Below are positions 1-5,793 of a stretch of 5,793 bases of DNA, piece after piece. Source of the DNA: a bacterium (GTDB lineage: Bacteria; Patescibacteriota; Microgenomatia; Daviesbacterales; UBA10151); contig DAHXOS010000040.1 of the NCBI GenBank assembly GCA_027364775.1, positions 1 to 5,793 on the forward strand. Reading direction: 5' to 3'. Each line of letters opens with the position of its first letter. Position 1 is the stretch's first letter. Position numbers and translations under genes: made by a program. The notes beneath the pieces were generated by a model. That model saw only the letters and a list, made by a program, of their open reading frames with translations. It made no database searches and was not told the origin of the DNA.

Positions 1-711
1 GGTTTAGAAGTAAACAGAGGAGGGTTGATCGTAGAAGTTAACGGGGCCAGGGGATTTTTACCCTCTTCTCAAGTCTCCTTAGCCCAGGCAGCTAACTTGG
101 ATAATTTGGTTGGCAAGACGCTTGAGGTGACTGTAATAGAGGTAGATCCATCACAAAACCGGTTAATTTTTTCTCAAAAGACTAAGTTAACAGAGGCTGA
201 TAAACAAAAGCTCTCCAAACTAAAGGTGGGAGATATTGTTGGAGGAAAGGTAGCTGCAGTCTTGGCTTTTGGAGTGTTTGCAACACTAGAAAATGGAGTT
301 GAGGGGTTGGTTCATGTTTCAGAATTATCCTGGGAAAAGGTTGAAGACCCTAGTACTTTATTTAAAATAGGGGATGAAATTAAAGCGAAGGTTGTTTCAG
401 TAGATACTAGTACTGGTAAGGTTAATTTATCTATTAAACAACTAGCTCAAGATCCTTTTGAAGCGCTAATTAAAGATATTCAACCAGATGATATTGTGAA
501 GGGCGAGATAACTAAAGTTACATCCCAAGGGGTCTCTGTGACTTTAGCCTCAGGAGTTGAAGGATTTTTGCCTGCAAATAAGCAGGATACAGACATAGAA
601 TATAAAACTGGAGAGTCTATAAGCTTTTTGGTTGATTCAATTGATACCCAAAAGAGAAGAGTAAATTTAGTACCCTTTATAACCTCAACAAAGGATCTAA
701 TATATAAGTAG
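1..711 (+). CDS. rpsA: Ribosomal protein S1-like RNA-binding protein, 3' part (5' end outside window)
   Basis: This is the C-terminal 236 residues of an S1-domain protein, which in bacteria binds mRNA on the 30S subunit and helps translation initiation. The reading frame is open from base 1, and the residues before the TTG at 25 (GLEVNRGG) already fit the S1 consensus, so that TTG is not the true start. Three OB-fold S1 repeats are visible. The first is partial, about residues 1-60, with GARGFLPSSQV. The second, about 75-148, is the most canonical, with FGVFATLENGVEGLVHVSEL; its aromatic residues and His105 are the usual RNA-contact positions. The third, about 161-229, is more divergent (GVSVTLASGVEGFLP) and lacks the His-x-Ser-Glu signature. 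The protein ends almost immediately after the third repeat, at TAG. E. coli S1 has six repeats; shorter forms with three or four are common elsewhere, and the number here is unknown because the 5' end is missing. Family assignment is strong. The gene symbol is likely but rests on a partial protein. Confidence 0.9.
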   Translation, partial: GLEVNRGGLIVEVNGARGFLPSSQVSLAQAANLDNLVGKTLEVTVIEVDPSQNRLIFSQKTKLTEADKQKLSKLKVGDIVGGKVAAVLAFGVFATLENGVEGLVHVSELSWEKVEDPSTLFKIGDEIKAKVVSVDTSTGKVNLSIKQLAQDPFEALIKDIQPDDIVKGEITKVTSQGVSVTLASGVEGFLPANKQDTDIEYKTGESISFLVDSIDTQKRRVNLVPFITSTKDLIYK

Positions 712-748
712 TATTTAGCAACAGCACTTTTAAATTCTTCATTAGCAG

Positions 749-779
749 TATATCCCTAACAGTTAATACTAGAGATATA
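749..779. repeat. Imperfect inverted repeat downstream of the S1 gene
   Basis: TATATCCCTA at 749-758 pairs with TAGAGATATA at 770-779 in nine of ten positions (one C/A mismatch), around an 11-nt loop. The stem is AT-rich and no T-run follows on the + strand, so it does not qualify as a standard intrinsic terminator. It could be a weak RNA hairpin protecting the S1 transcript end, a protein-binding dyad upstream of the next promoter, or chance in AT-rich DNA. Confidence 0.3.
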
Positions 780-784
780 GAACA

Positions 785-813
785 TTGAAAAAAGACAATA
801 ACTTTGGCAGAAT
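785..813 (+). promoter_or_regulatory. Possible sigma70-type promoter for the DUF2723 gene
   Basis: TTGAAA at 785-790 matches the -35 consensus in five of six positions. After a 17-bp spacer, CAGAAT at 808-813 matches the -10 consensus in four of six, keeping the conserved second A and final T. Transcription would begin near 820, giving a leader of only about eight nucleotides before the ATG at 828. A competing -10, TAAAAT at 813-818, would put the start even closer. The short leader agrees with the absence of a Shine-Dalgarno sequence. Such matches arise easily in AT-rich DNA, so confidence is low. Confidence 0.3.
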
Positions 814-827
814 AAAATAACTAAATT

Positions 828-3458
828 ATGCAAAGATTATTTCTTAAGTTTTTTCTACCCTTAGTATTAACCTTAGCCGGGATTGTTTATTTTTACACCA
901 AACCCCCATCTATCCTTTGGATTGATTCCGGTACCATGATTGCTGCTGCTAAATCATTTGGGATCCCTAATCCACCAGGCTTTCCTTTTTATGTCCTTCT
1001 ATCCCATTTTTTTACAGTAATACCAAATATCAGTGCATTATTGGGTTTGGAAATCTTTACTATTTTATTCTCCATTTTACTGCTTGCTTTTGTTTATAAA
1101 ATTATTTTGCTTATCTTAAACAATAATTTTTACTTTTTTGGTGAATCAAAAGTAGAGGAGAAAGAACCTACTGTTTTAAATAAAATTGCATCAGGCTTTG
1201 GGACTTTAAGTTTGGCTTTTTCTTATCAATATTGGTCCCAGTCCCAAAACACTGAAGCTTTTATTTTCAGCTATTTTTTCTTAACAGCCTTTGCTTATTT
1301 ACTTTTAAGATGGTCTTTGCGTTATAAAACCTTTATTGAAAAACATCAGCCATCTGCAACTTATCAAAAGTATGTCTTTTTAATTTTGTTACTACTGGCC
1401 TTTTTGTATGGACTTGCTGCAGGTACTAATCCTACAGTTACATCTTTTATCCCGGCTGTACTATTTGTAATGTTTTTAAACCGCAAATTCTTAAATGAAA
1501 AACGGTTGGCTCTCTTATTTTCAGCCTTTGTTTTAACTTTTGGGTTGGTATATGCTTATTTGCCAATCAGGGCCTCAAGCTATCCTTTTATGAACTGGGG
1601 TAATCCTCAAACTCTGCCCTTATTTATTGGTCAACTTAGGGGAGCGGGTTTAAATATCTATGAACCTGAGACTAATTCAATTAACGGTTTTACAGGTTCA
1701 CCACTAATTTTTATTCAATCTATTTCTTACTATTTATACTCCTCCCTGTTCCAGTTTACTCCCATACTCTTTCCTTTCATTATTTATGGAATCTATACGG
1801 TTTTTAAAGCAAATAGAAAACTATTCTACTTTCTAATACTCGCTCCTTTAGTTAATGCCTTTTACGGGGGATTATATTTTTCCGGTAACCAGGAATCGTG
1901 GTTTATAATTTCCTGGATTTTTATGTCAATATTTTTAGGGGTCGGTTTTTGGCAATTTGCAAAAAAAGGACGCAATCCGTACAAAAAAAGTATCCAGTTA
2001 TTACCGTTAAGCCTGTTGCCATTACTAGTTTTCTTTGTTCCATTAAACCGTTCAAATGATTATTATTCGCAGGATTACGGTCTTAACTTATATAATTCAG
2101 TAGGCAAAAATGCCATTGTTATCGGTACCGGTGATTTTTTTAATTCCCTAACTAACTATTATAAAGTTGGTGATACTTACCGCACTGATGTCATTCCGGT
2201 GACAGCCAATATGTTTTATGTTAACCGCTGGTACCGGGATAATTTGCGCAATTCAACCAACCTGGTAGTCTCAGATAAAATTGAAAATATCATTAAATAT
2301 AAAAGCTATGGTGAATATAACGAAGCAATGAATCAGTTTATAAGTGATAATATTGATAAACGTCCAATTTATGTAACACCCTTAACCTTAAGAGCCTCAG
2401 TTTTAGCCGGAACTAATGCCGGGCAATTACAACTTGACGGCAGATTTAAATTTATACCTCGCGGTTTGGTATTGCAGGTAATTAAGACTATCGAAGATGG
2501 AGTACCTGAAGAGAAAGATTATTCCTTTAAGTTTAAAAGTTCATTAAAAAAAAGCCCAATCTATTTTGAAAGAAACTATAAAAGTGGCTATCAAAATTTA
2601 TTAAATGAATATGTTTATGCATATGAAGCTTTGGGAGATTGGTATTTGGACCAGGGTTATAAAGATAAAGCCTTGCAAAGCTATGAGCAGGCTGAAAGCT
2701 ATACAAAAGGCAATGCAGAACTTTTGGCCCGTTTCGGAGAATTTTTTGATAAACAAAAGAATTACAACGCCAGCTATCAGTATTTCCAGAAAGCTGCAAT
2801 TTTTTCCGGTTCTAATCCTTCAATCCGTTTTAAGTTAGGTGTTGCCTTAGCCAATGTTGGTAAAACTGAAGCTGCCAAACAGGAATTTCAGGTTGTGAAA
2901 CAATTGGTGCTTGCAGATGATCCTTTTGCTAAAGAATCTGATAAATATTTGGATAAACTATCAGGGCCAATTTTGCTTGATCCAAAATTACTTACAGAGA
3001 CTTTAGCCTGGAAGGAAGTTAAAGATATTCAAAATAATTTATATATCAGGGTTCCAGAGCAGTTTAATAAGCAAAAGGTGGATTTGGTTAGCAAAGAAGC
3101 TTCAATTAGTGCAATATTGTTGTCAAACAATGCCCCGGGTAAATTTAACCTAAATGTGGAGATCTTAGGTCATAAGCTTCAGGCGGATGAAGAATTGGAT
3201 AGCTATTTAAAGGATAATCCACTTAAAATGGAAGGTAATCTGTTAGATTCACAAAACTTAAATTATCAAGGATATGAAGCTAAATTACAGATTTTTGCTA
3301 CCCAAAATGGTGGATCAGAGCAAAGGCAGGTCTTAAAAAAAGGTGATTTTGTCTGGTTATTTAAAGTCTATCCAGCTTCATCAAACAGCATGTCTATCTT
3401 TTACCAGATATTAAATACCTTTAGACCGTTTGATGAGATGAATAAAAATGTTAAATGA
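828..3458 (+). CDS. DUF2723 (TMEM260-like) GT-C membrane protein with TPR repeats and extra C-terminal domain
   Basis: This 876-residue polytopic protein is probably a membrane glycosyltransferase using a lipid-linked sugar on the outer face. The N-terminal DUF2723 signature is clear: after TM1 (about 7-23) comes W31-I-D33-S-G, then AAAKSFGIPNPPGFPFYVLL. Also family-typical are W136 and E143 in a YWSQSQNTEAF segment, GLAAGTNPTV at 195-204, and YLPIRASSYPFMNWGNPQT at 244-262. About ten to twelve membrane spans end near residue 406. The outer part follows, with the family block containing GTGD436 and a TYRTDVIPV segment. Three TPR-like helix pairs lie at about 599-700. A final domain at about 728-870 looks beta-rich and ends FYQILNTFRPF; it is loosely reminiscent of PsbP-like folds, but I do not assign it. 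ATG 828 is the first possible start, since an in-frame TAA lies at 822-824; no Shine-Dalgarno is seen. The gene ends in tandem stops TGA-TAA. The vertebrate relative TMEM260 is a protein O-mannosyltransferase; bacterial substrates are largely unknown. Family assignment is firm; activity is inferred. Confidence 0.88.
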   Translation: MQRLFLKFFLPLVLTLAGIVYFYTKPPSILWIDSGTMIAAAKSFGIPNPPGFPFYVLLSHFFTVIPNISALLGLEIFTILFSILLLAFVYKIILLILNNNFYFFGESKVEEKEPTVLNKIASGFGTLSLAFSYQYWSQSQNTEAFIFSYFFLTAFAYLLLRWSLRYKTFIEKHQPSATYQKYVFLILLLLAFLYGLAAGTNPTVTSFIPAVLFVMFLNRKFLNEKRLALLFSAFVLTFGLVYAYLPIRASSYPFMNWGNPQTLPLFIGQLRGAGLNIYEPETNSINGFTGSPLIFIQSISYYLYSSLFQFTPILFPFIIYGIYTVFKANRKLFYFLILAPLVNAFYGGLYFSGNQESWFIISWIFMSIFLGVGFWQFAKKGRNPYKKSIQLLPLSLLPLLVFFVPLNRSNDYYSQDYGLNLYNSVGKNAIVIGTGDFFNSLTNYYKVGDTYRTDVIPVTANMFYVNRWYRDNLRNSTNLVVSDKIENIIKYKSYGEYNEAMNQFISDNIDKRPIYVTPLTLRASVLAGTNAGQLQLDGRFKFIPRGLVLQVIKTIEDGVPEEKDYSFKFKSSLKKSPIYFERNYKSGYQNLLNEYVYAYEALGDWYLDQGYKDKALQSYEQAESYTKGNAELLARFGEFFDKQKNYNASYQYFQKAAIFSGSNPSIRFKLGVALANVGKTEAAKQEFQVVKQLVLADDPFAKESDKYLDKLSGPILLDPKLLTETLAWKEVKDIQNNLYIRVPEQFNKQKVDLVSKEASISAILLSNNAPGKFNLNVEILGHKLQADEELDSYLKDNPLKMEGNLLDSQNLNYQGYEAKLQIFATQNGGSEQRQVLKKGDFVWLFKVYPASSNSMSIFYQILNTFRPFDEMNKNVK

Positions 3459-3478
3459 TAAATTATGAATGTTAAATG
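3447..3478 (+). repeat. 11-bp direct repeat across the stop of the DUF2723 gene
   Basis: AATGTTAAATG occurs at 3447-3457 and again at 3468-3478, a 21-bp period. The first copy encodes the last residues of the DUF2723 protein and overlaps its TGA stop; the second lies in the spacer. ATGAAT also precedes both copies (3438-3443 and 3465-3470), so the spacer looks like a slightly altered copy of the gene's own 3' tail, possibly from replication slippage. It has no evident function. Confidence 0.6.
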
Positions 3479-3494
3479 TAAAAAATAGAAGAGT

Positions 3495-3500
3495 AAAGGA
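3495..3500 (+). promoter_or_regulatory. Shine-Dalgarno-like site for the 3512 gene
   Basis: AAAGGA ends 11 nucleotides before the ATG at 3512, slightly longer than the ideal spacing. It is the only purine-rich site in the window placed plausibly before a start codon, and it supports ATG 3512 as the start. The genes starting at 828 and 5386 have no equivalent. Confidence 0.45.
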
Positions 3501-3511
3501 AACAGCTTTAA

Positions 3512-5353
3512 ATGGCTAAAAATAAACACAAACGCAAGAACAATATCTATATTCAACCACCAGCTTATCAGGTAGATAAACAGCCAAAAGATTATAGTTT
3601 TTATTTTAAATTAATCAGGTATTTAAGCCTGTTGATATTGGGGCTTTTAATTTTGCCTTTTTTCCAGGATGGTATACCATCCGGACATGATATTTCAATC
3701 CATTTAGTTTATTTAAGGCAGTTTTATTCGGCTTTTCAGCAGGGCCAGTTTCCGGTAAGGGTTATTGAATGGATTACTCCGGGTTTTGACCAGCCTGTTT
3801 TTAACTTTTATCCACCAGGGTTTTATTATCTGTTTTTAATTCCCAAGTTAATGGGTTTTAGTAATGATTTAGCCTTAAGATTTATTAATCTGTTTTTGTG
3901 GTTTTTTGGGGGATTGTTATTTTATCAATTTGCTAAAATCCATTATTCACGCCTAGCCTCACTCTTAGCTGCTATCTTTTATCTGTTTGCGCCATACCAT
4001 ATATCAGACTTATTTGTCAGAGCAGCTTTACCAGAATTTACTGCCTTAGCTTTTATTCCTGGAGTGTTTTGGGCTTTGGGTAGGTTTGCTAAATCCGGAA
4101 GAGGGACTTATCTGTTATTTGGCTCAATTTTTACAGCTTTAGTTTTGCTTTCCCACCCACCGACCATGCTGATGTTTTCCGGCTTAATTTTGGGTTATTT
4201 AATTTACCTTTATTTTCAAACAAAATCTGTGAGTAAAGTTATTTTAAGCATTAGTTCTTTAGTATTAGGATTGGGCATAGCTGGTTTTTTTATAGTCCCG
4301 GCAATTTTAGAACAACCTTTAATCCAGGCAGTTTATTTGAAAAGTGGCTACTATAATTACCAGAACCATTTCGTTTGTTTATACCAATACTTCTTCCCAA
4401 ATTGGGGCTATGGAACCTCTAATTACGGTTGTTTTACTGACGGGATGTCTTTCCAACTAGGGACAGTTCATCTATTGATTGTATTAGTTGCATTTTATCT
4501 TTTAGTTATTAAAAAAATTATAGATAAATTTAGATTCAAAAAATCTATTAATTTAGGGATTGAAGAAGAGCCCGGGACAAGAGGAGTGATATCTACCCAT
4601 CTTTGGGAAGTAATTATGTTAATTTATCTGGTTATTGTTTTATACATGGGCTTAAAGTTTTCCCAACCAATTTGGGATGCTATTGAGTTATTACAATTTA
4701 TCCAGTATCCCTGGAGATTTTTAGCAGTTGGTATTTTTATTGCCTCACTATTGTCTGCTTTTTGTCTGGACCAGATAAAAACTGAGAGTCGCCGCTACTT
4801 AACTTATGGGTTGCTGGTTTTAGCGGTAGCCTTATTTTACGGTTTTTACCTGCGTCCGGCCAAATATATAACTGCTGATGAGTTGGATTTTAATGGGCCA
4901 AAGATAATTAAAAATGCCCAGGTAGAAGATATTGGCTTATTACCGGAAAACGGTTATTACCCTAAAGGTACTGAGGTGCTACCGGCTTCCAAGGATGTAC
5001 CACCAAGTGAACTAAGATTTTTATCTGGGGAAGGGGATATAATCTCGGCTAAATTAAGTCCCACCACTAAACAGTATCGCTTAACTGTTACTAAAGATGC
5101 CAAGGTTCAGATTTTTACTCATTATTTTCCGGGCTGGGAGCTAAAGCTTGATAACAAGGTTACCCAAATTGAACGTAATAATATTTATAACTATATCCAG
5201 CTTAATTTAAGCTCCGGTACCCACCAGATTGATTTGCAGTTTAAAGACACTCCTTTAAGGCAACTGGCTAATTTAATCTCAATTGGATCATTAATTTTAG
5301 CCTTTGGTTTTGTGATGGTTAGGAAGTCTACTAAAAAAGTAAATACCTTTTGA
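3512..5353 (+). CDS. Polytopic GT-C-type membrane protein, PTPS_related/YfhO-like
   Basis: This 613-residue integral membrane protein belongs to a group often labelled '6-pyruvoyl-tetrahydropterin synthase-related membrane protein'. That name is misleading; the layout is that of a GT-C glycosyltransferase. A Lys/Arg-rich cytoplasmic N-terminus (MAKNKHKRKNN) precedes TM1 at about 35-51. The first outer loop carries GHD60-ISIH64, the position where GT-C enzymes keep a catalytic Asp, followed by QGQFPVRVIEW and FNFYPPGFYYL. Further family marks are FAPYHISDLFVRAALPEF at 158-175, SHPPTM at 213-218, and QYPWRFL around W401, R402. About eleven or twelve spans are visible. An outer domain at about 447-585 contains YFPGWELKLDN (W542) and SSGTHQIDLQF, the beta-sandwich ending typical of YfhO-like proteins, and a last TM follows at about 587-605. 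The gene sits 53 bp after the DUF2723 gene, so co-transcription is likely. It ends at TGA. The acceptor and donor are unknown; it could equally act in polysaccharide or teichoic-type polymer decoration. Confidence 0.85.
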   Translation: MAKNKHKRKNNIYIQPPAYQVDKQPKDYSFYFKLIRYLSLLILGLLILPFFQDGIPSGHDISIHLVYLRQFYSAFQQGQFPVRVIEWITPGFDQPVFNFYPPGFYYLFLIPKLMGFSNDLALRFINLFLWFFGGLLFYQFAKIHYSRLASLLAAIFYLFAPYHISDLFVRAALPEFTALAFIPGVFWALGRFAKSGRGTYLLFGSIFTALVLLSHPPTMLMFSGLILGYLIYLYFQTKSVSKVILSISSLVLGLGIAGFFIVPAILEQPLIQAVYLKSGYYNYQNHFVCLYQYFFPNWGYGTSNYGCFTDGMSFQLGTVHLLIVLVAFYLLVIKKIIDKFRFKKSINLGIEEEPGTRGVISTHLWEVIMLIYLVIVLYMGLKFSQPIWDAIELLQFIQYPWRFLAVGIFIASLLSAFCLDQIKTESRRYLTYGLLVLAVALFYGFYLRPAKYITADELDFNGPKIIKNAQVEDIGLLPENGYYPKGTEVLPASKDVPPSELRFLSGEGDIISAKLSPTTKQYRLTVTKDAKVQIFTHYFPGWELKLDNKVTQIERNNIYNYIQLNLSSGTHQIDLQFKDTPLRQLANLISIGSLILAFGFVMVRKSTKKVNTF

Positions 5354-5385
5354 TTTCCAAGGGGCAAAAGTGATAAATTTAAAAT

Positions 5386-5793
5386 ATGTATAAGCTGCCC
5401 ACCTTAGCCTTTATAACTGTTATTTTTAACCTGTTAGTTTTTGTTATCCCAAACCCGGTATTGGCAAAAGATTTTTCTTTTGGTTTTGCTAATTACTATA
5501 CAATTGTTGACCAAAAAATTACTGATGGAGATATAATCTGTGCAACTTCAAATGCCTATACCTTATGTAAAAAGGAATATGATTCATCAATTATCGGGGT
5601 AGTAGCCAAGAATCCTGCAGTTTCCTTGCAAACTTCAGATGACATTAGCGGTAAATACCCGGTAGTTACAAGCGGTAATGCCTTGGTTTTAGTTTCTACT
5701 CAAAACGGTGAGATTAAAAAAGGCGATCCTCTTACCACTTCCACAACCCCAGGAGTGGGAATGAAAGCCAATAAGACCGGTTATGTTATTGGT
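5386..5793 (+). CDS. Exported protein with peptidase-G2-like/surface-repeat motif, 5' part (runs off window)
   Basis: The frame is open from ATG 5386 to the window end, giving 136 residues with no stop. An in-frame TAA at 5380-5382 makes this ATG the earliest start; no well-placed Shine-Dalgarno is seen (AAGGGG at 5359-5364 is too far upstream). The N-terminus is a textbook signal peptide: MYKLP, a hydrophobic core to about residue 21, then a VLA-KD cleavage site after A27. The mature part starts with a Tyr/Phe-rich stretch, has two cysteines (C52, C61) that could form a disulphide, then IIGVVAKNP at 69-77, a PVVTSGNALVLVS strand segment at 92-104, and IKKGDPLTTSTTPGVGMKA at 110-128 followed by GYVIG. 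That last pattern (GD-x-L-x-x-S, then PG-x-x-x-K) is one I associate with peptidase-G2-like regions and other large surface or fibre proteins; this is from memory. It is probably secreted or surface-anchored. The 32-bp spacing suggests it belongs to the same operon as the two membrane proteins. Confidence 0.75.
   Translation, partial: MYKLPTLAFITVIFNLLVFVIPNPVLAKDFSFGFANYYTIVDQKITDGDIICATSNAYTLCKKEYDSSIIGVVAKNPAVSLQTSDDISGKYPVVTSGNALVLVSTQNGEIKKGDPLTTSTTPGVGMKANKTGYVIG

Larger units (their letters stand above)
712..827. other. Intergenic region between the S1 gene and the DUF2723 gene
   Basis: This 116-bp AT-rich gap is the largest non-coding stretch in the window. It contains an imperfect inverted repeat (749-779) and a weak sigma70-like promoter candidate (785-813). 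No open reading frame of note was seen, and no GC-rich hairpin followed by a T-run that would make a convincing rho-independent terminator for the S1 gene. Its size compared with the 53- and 32-bp gaps downstream suggests a transcription-unit boundary here. Confidence 0.6.

Noticed and set aside
25..711. TTG at 25 as the start of the S1 gene
   Set aside because: The frame is open to base 1 and the residues before the TTG fit the S1 repeat consensus, so the gene enters from upstream.
712..790. Rho-independent terminator after the S1 gene
   Set aside because: No GC-rich stem followed by a T-run was found; the only stem is AT-rich, mismatched and followed by purines.
2546..2553. Run of eight A as a programmed frameshift site
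   Set aside because: The reading frame continues intact through the run into good TPR sequence, and no stimulatory hairpin is evident; A-runs are common in AT-rich genes.
2533..2799. Minus-strand 88-residue open frame
   Set aside because: It lies wholly inside the TPR-coding part of the DUF2723 gene, has low-complexity His/Phe-rich content and shows no recognisable domain; it is a shadow frame.
2605..2838. Plus-strand 77-residue open frame in another frame
   Set aside because: It overlaps the well-supported TPR region in a different frame and has no family resemblance; it is a shadow frame.
3456..3461. TGA reassigned as Gly or Trp, as in some Patescibacteria or Mycoplasma
   Set aside because: TGA is followed at once by TAA here, and the 5351 TGA closes a complete family C-terminus. 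No in-frame TGA occurs within the genes, and Trp is always TGG.
5370..5393. GTG at 5370 as an alternative start for the last gene
   Set aside because: It is in a different frame and reaches TAA after seven codons. The ATG at 5386 gives a clean signal peptide.

Overview
The window is AT-rich (about one third G+C by eye) and every gene reads on the + strand. It holds the 3' end of a ribosomal protein S1-type gene, two complete genes for large multi-membrane-span proteins of the GT-C glycosyltransferase kind, and the 5' end of a gene for an exported protein. No rRNA, tRNA, CRISPR array, insertion sequence or integration signal was seen. TGA ends both large genes and no in-frame TGA is needed inside any gene, so the standard bacterial code (11) fits. 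The AT-rich composition, the short S1 protein and the neighbouring DUF2723 and PTPS_related/YfhO-like membrane proteins resemble Patescibacteria (CPR), perhaps a Microgenomates-type lineage. That placement is an inference from gene style, not a demonstrated assignment.

Layout: 1-711 is the C-terminal part of an S1-domain protein, entering from outside the window. 712-827 is a 116-bp gap with a weak inverted repeat and a possible promoter very close to the next start codon. 828-3458 encodes an 876-aa DUF2723 membrane protein with a TPR block and an extra C-terminal domain. 3459-3511 is a short spacer with a small direct repeat and a Shine-Dalgarno-like site. 3512-5353 encodes a 613-aa polytopic protein with the N- and C-terminal signatures of the PTPS_related/YfhO-like group. 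5354-5385 is a 32-bp spacer. 5386-5793 starts a signal-peptide-bearing protein that runs off the end and carries a motif seen in peptidase-G2-like/repetitive surface proteins.

How the genes may work together: the last three genes are closely spaced and all concern the membrane or cell exterior. A reasonable inference is a cell-envelope glycosylation unit, in which two lipid-linked-sugar-dependent transferases act on the outer face of the membrane and an exported protein could be a substrate or partner. The sequence does not prove activity, sugar or substrate. The S1 gene is probably a separate housekeeping unit that happens to lie upstream.
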